Assembly (NCBI GenBank): GCA_963693305.1
Contig: OY855908.1
Coordinates: 31,367,805-31,431,804, forward strand
Length of the DNA stretch: 64,000 nucleotides
Reading direction: 5' to 3'
From: Meandrina meandrites
Taxonomy: Eukaryota > Cnidaria > Anthozoa > Scleractinia > Meandrinidae
The number at the start of each line of letters is the position of its first letter. Position 1 is the stretch's first letter. This document shows, in pieces, positions 11,171 to 21,500 of this stretch. The notes under the pieces are model-generated. The model searched no databases, was not told where the DNA came from, and was given only the letters and a program-made list of their open reading frames with translations. Both the position numbers and the translations under genes were made by a program.

Positions 11171-11794
11171 CAACACAACTGACACAAGGCAGCGGATTGA
11201 TTTCAAAATTTTATTAAACAATAAATTTTTACAGCATTCGAAGAAGGCAAACTTATTATGGTCATAAATTGTGCTGACAGATTCTAAAAGATGTAAAAAT
11301 TTATATAACGGCAGCCGCTACTTGAGCGATCAAAACTCAAAACTGCTGTAAAACACAACTGGAATGTCTTTAAACGCACATAAAAAATACAGGTGAGAAA
11401 ACATATTGCCTCTAAAATTAGCAAAATGTACTCGCAACACCGTCACAATCTTACTCCGCGGACAAATCGACCCACTTGGTTATCAACTTCACCATAATAT
11501 AAGGAAATCACAGCAACTTCAGAGATCAATATACTTAACCGTAAGACGTACAACACAGCGAAGCCTCTGGGTGCTGCCCTGATAAAGCCAAGATTCTAAA
11601 TCCCTCGGTTCCAGGGTTAGAGCAGTTTTCACTTGAGTGTAGAAAGTAATTCGCGTTTGCTTTGGTTTTGCATTACTAGGCTCAGTGATTGGTTTAAAAA
11701 ACTCGCGCCGCGCTCTCAACCAATAAGAAGTAGAGGTGGTGGCAAACGAGGACAAATGTCTCGTCATTTGCTCGCCCAAGAATCACGAGCAATC
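11171..11794. other. Intergenic, nothing recognised
   Basis: No supported gene. The short open frames on both strands show no recognisable domain. Confidence 0.45.
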
Positions 11795-11970
11795 TGTAAT
11801 AACAGCACAGAAAACGCTGTAAACTGAGGAAACCAAGCATTTAATCGGTCAGAGATCCTAGCTGCGATCCTCCATCTTACAACTGACTAACACTTGACAG
11901 AATGGTAGATTACATAGGAAACCGCATAAATTATAGAAGCATGCACGAAAGAATTTAGCACATTATGACA
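11795..11970 (-). repeat. Gypsy 1 3' LTR
   Basis: 176 bp with TG...CA ends, nearly identical to 23545-23720. The adjacent polypurine tract (plus strand ccctctctttt, 11971-11981) identifies it as the 3' LTR of a minus-strand element. Confidence 0.9.
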
Positions 11971-12118
11971 CCCTCTCTTTTATAAAAGAAAAAGAAAATA
12001 AACACGTCAAATAACAAAAAAAGCCCTTAAGCTGTAACAGTTAACGGCTTAGAGTTCTTAAGCTGTGACAGTTCGCGGCTTAGAGTCCTTAAGCTGTAAC
12101 AATTCACGGTTTAGACAT

Positions 12119-12883
12119 TTAGGTCAAAACATAGTCCTCGAGGTGTTTTGGGAGTCGCCGGACGCGCTGAGATTTCCTTGGCTCTGGCGCTTCTACAGGA
12201 GTAGTTGGTGGATGATCTTCAACAGCACCTTGAGAAGGAGCTTCACTCGCAGCTTGGGACGGCAACTCGCGGGTTTCCGACAAGGGATCGTGAGGCTGTG
12301 GCGTGTTACACTGCTCATCTTTAGTGTCAGCTGCTTTAGGGGCAGATTCGTTGGTCTTCCTAAGATGGACTCTGTTCCTTCGAAGAACTCCTTGAGGAAG
12401 CTCCACCTCGTACGATCTTTCGCCCAAACGCTTCTTAACAACGCCTTTCTGCCATTCTTTCTTTCCAAAACGCCAAGGCTTAATTCTTACATGATCACCT
12501 TTCTCCAAAGGATCTAGGTCGCGGGCGCCTGTGTCGTAATAGCGAGCTTGCTGTTGCTGGCGCAGGCGAAGCTTGGCACGGGTCGTATCTTCATCAACTA
12601 TAGACGGCTTTAGTAAACCAGCAGACATGGGTAGAAGACTTCTTGTCCTTCTATTAAGAAGGCGCTGAGCCGGGCTGATCTGAATTCCCGTGGAAGGTGT
12701 ATTCCTGTGGTTTAGAAGAGCAAGAAACCCATCTGAACTGGCCTTCTTACATTTCATGAGGATCTTCTTTGCTTCCTTCACAGCACTTTCGGCCTTGCCA
12801 TTGGACTGACTGTGACGAGGACTGCTAGTACGATGATGAAAATCCCACTCTTTCGAGAATTGCAGGAAATCACGAGACGTAAA
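12119..12883 (-). pseudogene. Gypsy 1 integrase, catalytic-core end and C-terminal part
   Basis: The minus-strand frame contains the end of the integrase core (SPRHSQSNGKAESAVKEAKK, with the glutamate of the DDE triad in KAES). A C-terminal region with GDHVRIKPW and LRRNRVHLRK, a chromatin-or-DNA-binding type tail, follows. The frame stops at 12119, about 150 bp from the 3' LTR. It is separated from the rest of integrase by LINE fragment B. The upstream end is set by the LINE junction near 12884. Confidence 0.85.
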
Positions 12884-13893
12884 CGAAAACGAAAAGTTGT
12901 TACTCTTTGAAGATCTTCCCCCTCCAACCTCAGAGAAAAAGCTTGAATCATACGGTATCACAAAGGAGACTCTAAGTAAAATTTATCTTCTGCCATTTAA
13001 GGCCACAAAAGAACTTAAATTAGCAATGTTCCAATACAAAATTATACACAACATTTTAGCCACGAACAGTTTATTATACAAAATGAAAAAGGTTGCTTCC
13101 CCTTTCTGCCCGTTCTGTCCCTCTGATAGCCAAACCATACAGCATCTGTTTATTAGCTGCACGCAGGCGTCCTCTTTTTGGAATAAGTTCCAAAATTGGT
13201 ATATGATCGAAAGCAATGAGAATTTACTTCTTTCTGAGCTTGACGTGTTATTTGGAATTACTCGGTCTTGTACGCACCGTTTAGCCCTCAATCATCTCAT
13301 ACTTCTGGGTAAATATTTTCTTTATGCAAACGCACTTAACAGTATCAAACACGTTTTTAATGACTTCGTCGCATTAGTGCACGAGAAAATGGAGATTGAA
13401 AAATACATCGCTGCCACGTCTAATGATGAGAAGAATTTTAGACAGAAGTGGAAATTCCTTCTCACGAGTTAGGCCGTTTTTTTTTTTTTTTTTTTTTTTA
13501 GCAATCAAAAATAGGTAGATAATCGGTGTGTCGTATAAGTAAAAGTGTGATGGTGTAAAGTAAGATTAAAAATCAATTATCAGTGTAAGCAAAGAAGTAA
13601 CGTAATTAAGTGAGTAATATTAATGTATTGGTATTAAAGGATTCGATAAAAAAGTAATAGTATTGCAAGTGATGTAAATGTGTGTAGCTAAATTGTAAAT
13701 TGTTCATTGTAAGTAGTGCAATTAAGTATTGTTAAAACATTGTACAAATAGATGTTGTAAGAAAGTGGTGTAATTATTTTAATTTAAGTTACTAGTTAAT
13801 TAAGTATATTTTTGTAAGTAGTCTGTGTTGTAAATAAAGTGTTGCATTCATGATTTCGTAAAAAAAAAACAAAAAAAAAAAAACAAAAAAAAC
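12884..13893 (+). mobile_element. LINE B: 3' fragment of an L1/Tx1-type LINE
   Basis: A plus-strand frame (12897-13472) encodes the C-terminal region of ORF2, with the CPFCPSDSQTIQHLFISC zinc-knuckle-like motif (C-x2-C-x8-H-x4-C). It is followed by about 390 bp of 3' UTR, a poly-T run at 13478-13499, and an A-rich tail at 13860-13890. It sits inside the Gypsy 1 integrase gene, splitting the frame after the core VTDNGPQF motif. It is strongly 5'-truncated. It is a relative of LINE A at 15078-19885 but a different copy, clearly diverged in protein sequence. Confidence 0.85.
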
Positions 13894-14206
13894 TGCGGTC
13901 CATTGTCGGTGACCAGCTGTTCTGGTATACCTTGCCTCGCGAAATGAGCTTTGAGCTTCCTGATTACAGACACTGACGATGTGCTTCTGAGGTGATCAAG
14001 CTCAAAGAACTCACTGAAATAGTCGGTCGTCACAAGATAACATTTTCCTTCCAACTCGAAGAGATCAGCCGCAACATATTGCCAGGGCCGGACCGGCGTG
14101 TCGTGACTCTTGAGTGTTTCCTTGGTCTGGCTTCGCTCGTATTCCCTACAGGCTTCGCAGGTTGACGCATGATTCTTAATGTCCCCTGTCATACCAGGCC
14201 AATAAA
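13894..14206 (-). pseudogene. Gypsy 1 integrase, zinc-binding to mid-core part
   Basis: The minus-strand frame includes the second half of the HHCC zinc finger (CEAC) and the first two acidic residues of the core (AADLFELEG and VTDNGPQF). It breaks at the LINE B insertion on one side. On the other side it is out of frame with the HH half of the finger, with a frameshift near 14207. Confidence 0.85.
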
Positions 14207-15064
14207 GACACTCGCGCTCTGTTAAGGCAACCGTTTACTCCCAGGTGTGAGTTGTGAATTCTCCTGAGTAGCTCACCTCTAGCAGCTTTCGGGACTACCA
14301 CTTTCTCTCCCTTGAAAATAAGCCCATCTTGAACGGACATTTCGTCCCTCATGTTGAAATACGGAGAGACAACAGGTGGCAGGGCACTCTTGTCTTCAGG
14401 CCAGCCCTGCTGTATAACGGCCTTTAAAGCTTGAAGGGACTCGTCCTTCTCTGTTTCCCGCTGAATCTGTAGGAGCCTCGTTTCAGATATGGGTAGATAG
14501 TTCATCATGTTGATGGTTTCAAATTCTGACTCAACTTGTGTACACGAGGGAAGGTAAGCTCTGGAGAGTGTGTCCGCCAGAAACATTTTGTTCCCTCGCT
14601 CGTATCGGACTTCTAAGTCGTACTTCTGCAAACGGATCATCATTCCTTGCAATCTCTTAGGAGCACGATGAAGTGGCTTCTTGACGATCGATTCTAGAGG
14701 CTTATGATCAGTGTGGACGATAGTCCTTCTGCCGAACGTGTAATCATTTAACTTCTCCACTGAGAAAACAATTGCCAACATCTCCTTTTCTATCTGCGAA
14801 TAGCGGGACTCAACTTCAGTTAAGGCTCTACTGGCGTACGCAATGGGGTGCCCATTTTGCATTAGAGCTGCGCCCAGACCACTCTGACTGCTATCACACT
14901 GGATTTCAAGCACTTCACTGGGCTTGTAGTACGCCAAAACGGGTGCAGATACAATGAGATTCTTGACATCATTCCATGCTTTTTCTTGCAGGTCATCCCA
15001 ACACCATACCGCATCTTTATGGGTAAGATGACGGAGAGGCTTCATGACATCAGACAAATTAGGA
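14207..15064 (-). pseudogene. Gypsy 1 RT thumb, RNase H and HH part of integrase
   Basis: The frame starts at the LINE A junction (LPNLSDVMKPL), runs through the RT connection and then RNase H. The RNase H acidic residues are visible as IQCDSSQSGLGAAL, EKEMLAIV and VHTDHKPLES. A linker and the integrase HH motif (RIHNSHLG) follow. The last residues before the frameshift near 14207 are not native-looking. The frame above 15064 continues into LINE sequence and is not part of this gene. Confidence 0.88.
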
Positions 15065-15077
15065 AGAAAACGACTAA

Positions 15078-17460
15078 TTTTTTGGTTTCTACCGGCATTA
15101 TTAATCAGATAAAAGAATGCAAGATAATTCCAGTGTCTTTCTCGGATCATGCGGCAGTCTCTTTCTCTTTTTTGTCTGAAGATTATGAAAAGCGCGGACC
15201 TGGTTTTTTTAAATTCAATAATTCTCTTCTAGAAGATAAAAATTTCGTCGAAGAACTCAATGAAAACATAGAGAAATATAAAGAAAAATACGGCTATTTG
15301 GACGACAAAAGACTTTACTGGGAAATGATTAAGATGGAAATCAGAAGCTTTACTTTATTCTTTTCCAAAAGGCGATCAAAACAGCGCAGAAACGAAGAAG
15401 AATTGCTTCAAAGCGAACTATGCAATCTGCAAAGAAAAGTTGGCGAGGATCCATCAGAGGAAAACGTGTCCGAGTTTCATAATGTAAAATTTAAATTGAA
15501 CCAGTTATCATTGCTCAGAACCCGGGGGGCCATAGCGCGAAGTAAAGCTCGCTGGTGCGAATATGGTGAGCGCAATTCTAAATATTTCTACCGCCTGGAA
15601 AAAAGAAATTACAATACTAAGTATATTACTGAACTGAAACATCCGGATAAAACCACTATTTCTAGACCAAAGGATATTTTAAATGAAGTGCATCGGTTCT
15701 ATAAGGAGCTGTACACTTCCACTGGTGCCAATTCAGACGACCAGCGCTTCGACACCTTTGTTAATAACCCAGTTTTACCTGAAATATCTGCGGACCAGAA
15801 GCAGTCATGCGAAGGCTAATTAACAAAAGATGAGTGCTTCGCGTCTCTGAAGCAAATGGCAAAAGGAAAATCTCCCGGCTCGGACGGTCTCTCCGCTGAG
15901 TTCTACTTAGCCTTCTGGGAAAGTGTAGGGCAAGAATTAGTTGACAGCCTAAATTACGCTTTCGAATGCGGGGAATTAACCATTTCACAAAGAAGAGGGA
16001 TAATCACTCTTATTCCGAAGAAGAATAAGGATAAAACGCTCTTCGACAACTGGAGACCAATCTCGCTGCTGAACACTGATTACAAAATCGCTACTAGAGC
16101 AATAGCTTCGAGAACATCTAAAATATTGCCAAGCATTATTCACAGTGATCAAACGGGTTATGTGAAAAAGCGTTTTATTGGACAAAATATTCGCCTAATT
16201 TCAGATGTTATTGAACGTTGTCAATACACGAGGACTCCTGGCATTGCGCTTTTTTTAGATTTCAGGAAGGCTTTCGACAGCATTGAATGGTCTTTTTTAT
16301 TCAGAGCATTAAAAACTTTTGGTTTTGGAGATATGCTAGTTAAATGGATCAAAACATTTTACACTAACCCACAAATCTGTGTTACCAACAATGGCTTCGC
16401 AACACCCTTTTTTTCTCTGGAGCGTGGTGTTAGACAGGGGTGCCCCCTTTCTGGAATTCTTTTTGTTATTGGGGTGGAGCTTCTAGCAGGCGCTATTAGA
16501 AGCGACAAATCGATAAAGGGCTTATCGCTTAACTCAAAGGAATTTAAATTATCCCAGTACGCTGATGATACTACTTGCCTTGTTGAAGATACTACATCAG
16601 CCAGCAACCCGTTCAAAAAGCTGGATTTGTTTAGACTGTGCTCGGGGCTCGAGCTAAATAGGTCAAAAACGGAGGCATTATGGTTAGGTTCAAACAAGAA
16701 CAGAACCGACACACCCTTTGGTATTCGCTGGCCTGAGAATTATGTAAATGCTCTTGGTGTCTGCTTTACAACAGACCAGAACATCTCTGATAGCAAAAAC
16801 TTAGAAACAAGACTGAGTTCCTTGGAAAAATGCCTTAGCGTTTGGTCGTCCAGAGACTTGACTCTGTATGGGAAAATCAACATAGTAAAATCCTTAGCAC
16901 TCTCTAAATTAACCTTTGTCTCAGCTGTTCTTCCCATTTCCGAAGATTTTGTAAAAAGAGTTAATAAGAAAATTGTGGATTTTATCTGGAGTCACAAGAA
17001 CCCAAAGATCAAAAAGACAACGATGATAGGCGAAAGAAAAGAAGGGGGTTTAGGTATGCCTGATTTCGACATCATCAACAAATCGCTTAAAGCAGCTTGG
17101 GTTAAAAGACTATCCGCTCCTGAGTACGCTATGTGGAAATCACTGCCACTTGATTATCTGAGAGACATTGGCGGAAAACTTATTTTCGATTGCAACTTTT
17201 CACTAAAAACTCTTCCGCAACTTTCTTGTTTACCATTATTTTACAAAGACGTGCTCGATGCATGGCAGAGGATTGTGGCTCATACTCCCTTAAGCAAAAA
17301 CGATGTGGAAAATGAGGTCATTTGGAACAATCGATTTATTACAATTGCGGGAAAATCTGTATTCTTTAGGCTGTGGTATGAAGCCGGAGTTAAATACATA
17401 AAAGATTTGATGTCTGAGGACGGAAATGTATTGACGTTTAACGAGTTCCAGTGTAAATAG
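15078..17460 (+). pseudogene. LINE A ORF2: endonuclease end and reverse transcriptase
   Basis: The frame holds the last part of an APE-type endonuclease (FSDHAAVSF) and a linker with RSKARWCEYGERNSKYF. A single in-frame TAA at 15817-15819 follows, then the RT: GKSPGSDGLSAEFY, RPISLLNTDYK, FLDFRKAFDSI (first catalytic Asp), RQGCPLSGILF and QYADDTT (catalytic DD, about 16555-16575). The frame then runs to an apparent stop at 17458-17460, created by the hairpin insertion. The coding sequence resumes after the insertions. It is dead through the stop, the truncation and the insertions. Confidence 0.9.
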
Positions 17461-17465
17461 ACCAT

Positions 17466-17575
17466 ATTCGTATTCTCGGTATTGGACTGGAACTAGCTTC
17501 CAATTGAGGCTAATGCGGGGAATCTTTTCAAATGCAAATCACATGAAGCTCTTTTTAATTATATTCCCCCGCATT

Positions 17576-17608
<33 letters not shown>

Positions 17609-17621
17609 CGAGAATACGAAT
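17466..17621. mobile_element. Hairpin element in LINE A
   Basis: The arms are about 57 bp each (ATTCGTATTCTCGGTATTGG... and its near-perfect complement), around about 45 bp. Flanking bases (tagaccat and acggccta) may be a decayed 8-9 bp target duplication. LINE coding sense resumes just downstream (gcctattctgtatcaaagc). A foldback-type MITE is the likely nature. Confidence 0.75.
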
Positions 17622-17751
17622 ACGGCCTATTCTGTATCAAAGCACACTTCTTGCAATATTTAGGGCTTTTAAATGCTATTCCCACAAGCTGGAAAAATTT
17701 GCTCAAGGGTACTTACGGGGAAACCGAAACTAACGACTGCGAGGAGAAGAT

Positions 17752-19080
17752 AGCCTGTGTACAGCCGTCCGCTCCCCTCAAAAAAAATCGGGGAGGGACG
17801 TCTGTGTAATGGGTTCGCTAATCGTGTTCCGCGCTGCGGGTGGTTTTCCCGGAATGTAGGGAAAGTACGCTGATTGGCTGTTATACTGATCTGCATTACG
17901 TAAGACATTTTCCGTGTTGTAATTGGTTCATCCGCCAAATTCCGCGGATCCAAGAAACATGCGGGAAAATCACCTCGTAAATCGCCGGGAAATCGCTTAA
18001 ATCTTCGATTGCATTTCTGCTACGGCCTTTCAAAACAAGATGTTTTCTCCATGATGTCAGTCGGGTCACTCGTGAGTACATGTGTGCTATGTAGCATTGC
18101 TATCATAAAGAATGGAGACTAAAATCTGGTCGATGGACGTACCCAATGTAACGTCAAATCGGAAATCTTGTCACTGGATTTTAGAGTCTTGCCTCGGAAA
18201 ATTAAAGAAAAGGAGAGCACTTCTTTCCAACTTAAGGGATGTGAATGCTTCTTTGCGACAGATTTACTCCAGTTCGTCGAATGGCGCAAGTTCTGAAGAA
18301 AGTGATACAAGAATGACAACAAAGACATGTTCTCGCGCCCCCTTTGAAAGCGATGTTCAGCCTGCGAAGCGTGTTGCATTGCAGGATGGACGATCGCCAG
18401 AACGTCCTCAGGCCTGTGGCAGAATTCCACTCATGACATCTACTCCGTACAGGAAACAAGGAGGACAAGGGATTGATAGCCCAACAGTTGCTGTTTCCCC
18501 GATCGCACAATCGATCGATCGCGAATTGCCGATCAATGATGAGACGTGCGAAGATCAAAACGTCAACACGAAAACATCCGTTCAAGTTCGAGTTGAATGG
18601 GCGAGCAAAACTAAAGTAAACAATTTGCACGAAGGCTTAGAGTCGCATACACATCTTTTCCTTGCAAAATTGCTTTTAAACATTCGGCTAAACTTCAGAA
18701 TACCAGGCCACTTATTTACATGTCATTGAATAAGAATAGCATCTATTGTGTTATGCCTCGTTCTTTAAAAAGTCCCGACAAATGTACATGAAGTGGTCGG
18801 GCATTCTGAAGTTGCTACATTCTTCTTGTTCTGGATAGAGCGAAGAAACTCTAAAAACTTCACATACACTGTCAATCGCCCGGTGGAAATTTGCGTTCGA
18901 CCACGCTTCCGACGCCATATTGGAATTTAAATAGCACGAGCCCGCGCGTTTAAGATTTCGATCAGCGGAAATTATTATTTTAATTTATGCTAAATAATTC
19001 CGGAACACGATTAGCGAACCCATTACACAGACGTCCCTCCCCGATTTTTTTTGAGGGGAGCGGACGGCTGTACACAGGCT
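17752..19080. mobile_element. 1.33-kb element with 10-bp target duplication (Mutator-like MITE)
   Basis: Terminal inverted repeats of about 80 bp begin AGCCTGTGTACAGCCGTCCG. They are flanked by perfect AGGAGAAGAT duplications (17742-17751 and 19081-19090). Long inverted repeats with a 9-10 bp duplication suggest the Mutator (MULE) superfamily. No transposase is seen, but an unrelated 205-codon frame sits inside (18112-18729). The element splits the LINE A ORF2 between codons, and LINE sense resumes at 19081. Confidence 0.85.
18112..18729 (+). CDS. Unknown ORF inside the 1.33-kb element
   Basis: An ATG-initiated frame of 205 codons begins METKIWSMDVPNVTSNRKSC. It contains a basic leucine-rich stretch (LGKLKKRRALLSNLRDVNAS), a Ser/Thr-rich middle and a segment VQVRVEWASKTKVNNLHEGL near the end. 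I recognise no transposase motif. As non-autonomous Mutator-like elements often capture host gene pieces, this could be a captured exon. It could equally be a degraded element-encoded protein or a chance frame. The last 30 codons (LNIRLNFRIPGHLFTCH) look less protein-like. Confidence 0.35.
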   Translation: METKIWSMDVPNVTSNRKSCHWILESCLGKLKKRRALLSNLRDVNASLRQIYSSSSNGASSEESDTRMTTKTCSRAPFESDVQPAKRVALQDGRSPERPQACGRIPLMTSTPYRKQGGQGIDSPTVAVSPIAQSIDRELPINDETCEDQNVNTKTSVQVRVEWASKTKVNNLHEGLESHTHLFLAKLLLNIRLNFRIPGHLFTCH

Positions 19081-19667
19081 AGGAGAAGATCACTGACATA
19101 CAAAGTATTTCAAGCAAGATGCTAAGACAACTACTAACAAAGCAAATTTTTGAGAAACCTACCTCACGGGGCAAGCTTGATAAGGCAGGTTTTTCTGCCG
19201 AGCAAATTGCATATATTTATGAGCTTCCCTTTAAGCTAACTCTCGACGTCAGAATGTCTGTTTTTCAATTTAAGATCAATCACAACATTCTGTACACAAA
19301 AAGTAGACTTTTTAGAGATAAGTTAGCAGAAAATGACAAATGTTACCTTTGCAATGGCAGACAAACACTAACGCATCTTTTTGTTGAATGTGATTCAAGT
19401 AAAATATTTTGGATTAAGTTTACTTCTTGGTGGAATTCAAAAAACAATCCGCAAGTTGATAACCTCCAACAACGTGATATTCTATTTGCTCTTCACCCTG
19501 AAAAGCAGACTTTTTTGGGTATTAATTATTGTTTGCTTGTGGCCAGACAGTACATCTATTTTGCCGCGAAAAATGAGGACCCTTTCTGTTTCACTGCTTT
19601 TCTAAAGTTTTTGAAAAACAAGCTCGGGATAGACAAACAGAAGATTCGAGACCTAGTTACTTTATAG
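19081..19667 (+). pseudogene. LINE A ORF2 C-terminal segment
   Basis: Coding resumes here after the 1.33-kb element and ends at a TAG at 19665-19667. It carries FKINHNILYTKSRLFRDKL and the zinc-knuckle-like CYLCNGRQTLTHLFVEC (C-x2-C-x8-H-x4-C), both typical of L1/Tx1 ORF2 C-termini. The similar segment in LINE B at 12897-13472 supports the assignment. A 3' UTR of about 200 bp and the poly-A tail follow. Confidence 0.88.
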
Positions 19668-19734
19668 TTTACTTTACCTAGTTACTTTATTTCTGTAAGT
19701 TTTTCAATTTGTATTTTGTACTATTATTATTTCT

Positions 19735-19765
19735 ATTTATTTATTTATTTATTTATTTATTTATA

Positions 19766-19806
<41 letters not shown>
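19735..19806 (+). repeat. (TTTA)n and (ATT)n microsatellites
   Basis: Tandem TTTA units are followed directly by ATT units in the LINE A 3' UTR. Confidence 0.9.
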
Positions 19807-19807
<1 letters not shown>

Positions 19808-19898
19808 TTGCAAAAAAACTGTCTATTGTAAAATATTGTCTATTGTTAAACAAATAAAGAATTATTAAAAAAAAAAAAAAAAAAAAGAAAACGACTAA

Positions 19899-20745
19899 GA
19901 TAGTTAACCATTCCATTAAGCCGGAGTATGTCATCTCGCTTCTCTGGGCGCGGCATCCCTACGATCGCCCTTACTTTCTCAGGATCTGGTTTTAGACCCT
20001 CGGTGGTTAGCAAGTGTCCATGGAATGGAACTTCATTACACTTGAATTCTAGCTTCTGACTATTGAGCTTGATGCCTTTCTGCTGAAATCTGTTCATAAA
20101 CGCTTTCAAGTTGCTGTCATGATCGGCCTCATTGGTGCCATGGATGAGCACATCATCTGCAATGCACTTAACACCAGGAAGACCACAGAGCTCTTGGTGA
20201 AGACGCTTCTGAAATATTTCACTCGAAACGCTAAGACCAAAGGGTAAACGAAGCCAACGATATCGCCTATATGGCGTAGCGAAGGTTGTGAGCATGCTAG
20301 ATTCGTGATCTAGCTCCAAATGCCAAAAGGCGGATGCCAAATCGACCTTAGTAAACACACGTGCATCCGTGAGGTCAGGCAGCAAATCATCGATAACAGG
20401 AACTTGATAATGTTCTCTCTTCAGAGCTTCATTGAGAGGTTTCGGATCGATGCAAACACGCAGCTCACCAGACTTCTTAACAGCCACAACAATCTGACTA
20501 ACCCACTCGGTGGGTTCATCTACAGGAGCAATGACCTTGAGACTTTCCAGCCATTGCAGTTCCACCTTAAACTTTTCACGAACAGCGACAGGAACTTTCC
20601 TCACTGGAAGAATAACAGGCTTGGAGTCAGGATCAACTTGGAGATGCACTTTTCCAGGAAGAATTCCAAGGCCCTCATCAAAAACATCCGGGAACTTATC
20701 TATCAGGTCACCGCTCACATTCTCTACAACATTTACGAAATACTC
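19899..20745 (-). pseudogene. Gypsy 1 reverse transcriptase, N-terminal and catalytic part
   Basis: The minus-strand frame reads FPDVFDEGLG, GELRVCIDPKPLNEAL, VFTKVDLASAFWHLELD (first catalytic Asp), LPFGLSVSSEIFQKRL and CIADDVLIHG (catalytic DD, with Ile-Ala where Tyr-x is usual). It ends where LINE A is inserted after MVNYLSRF. Upstream it joins the gag-protease frame only across a 1-nt frameshift in an A-run near 20745. Confidence 0.9.
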
Positions 20746-21500
20746 TTTTTGTGGATAGTCAGCAGCTTCATCTTTTCTGTCGTGTTTAATCCAAGCAAAG
20801 GCGTCAGATTTTCCTTAACGACTACGAATCTGACCTTGAACTTCTCACTGTTCCTGGGATTCACGACCAACAAAGCACAGGAGCCAACGGGCTTCACTCT
20901 GGTACCATTCCACATAACCAAAGTTTGCGAACACGGAGCGAGTTCCTCGCCTTCGGCATATTTGAGAGGTAAGATGTTCGCACTAGCACCACAATCTATT
21001 TGGAAACGTATTGGTCGTTGTTGTTTGTTTACCAGCATCTCGGCAAACACAGCCCTCTGCTTCACTGCTTGAATTCTGACGACACTGATCTCTTCAAGCT
21101 CATCTTCGCTTTCAATATTGTAAACAGGTACATTCTTCTTACTACACTTCTTGCATGTCTTCCCCCACGCCGGGCATTTCTTTTTCACCAATGGATGGTC
21201 ATATCCGCAGAATTTGCAAGAGATCTTCTTAGATTCCAGGCTTGACTTTACATCAGAAGGTTTATCCGGTTTTGTTCTCTTCGACTTGACTTGATTAACG
21301 CTGTCAACGGGCTCGGCGAGCGACTTCATTTGCATCGCAGTAACCTCTTCACTACGACAAACATCGATGCATTTATTCAAAGTGAGGTCTCTCATCCTGA
21401 GAAGCTTTTTTGTGGTTTGCTCGTTCTTGATTCCCAGTACGATACGATCGGGTATGAGACTGTCGCGTAAACAATCGCAGAAGTTGCAGGTTTTGGCAAG
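20746..21500 (-). pseudogene. Gypsy 1 gag C-terminus and protease
   Basis: It reads DRIVLGIKN and LLRMRDLTLNKCIDVCR (Gypsy gag style), a zinc-knuckle region (CKFCGYDHPLVKKKC and CKKCSKK), and an aspartic protease with DCGA as active-site signature (FQIDCGASANILPL). It is out of frame with RT by one base near 20745 and is cut off from the gag N-terminus by the element at 21501-23022. Confidence 0.85.

Larger units (their letters stand above)
15078..19885 (+). mobile_element. LINE A: 5'-truncated L1/Tx1-type LINE
   Basis: It lies on the plus strand inside Gypsy 1 RT. A 13-bp target duplication, AGAAAACGACTAA, flanks it at 15065-15077 and 19886-19898, and a poly-A tail of about 20 ends it. It begins inside the endonuclease (SFSDHAAVSF motif) and runs through RT and the C-terminal zinc knuckle. 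It was later hit by a hairpin element (17466-17621) and by a 1.33-kb element (17752-19080). Microsatellites (TTTA)n and (ATT)n lie just before the tail (19735-19805). The clade assignment (L1/Tx1) is from RT style and the C-terminal CCHC-like motif. Confidence 0.9.

Noticed and set aside
20320..21072. 250-codon plus-strand frame
   Set aside because: It is antisense to the Gypsy 1 protease/RT coding region and has no domain.
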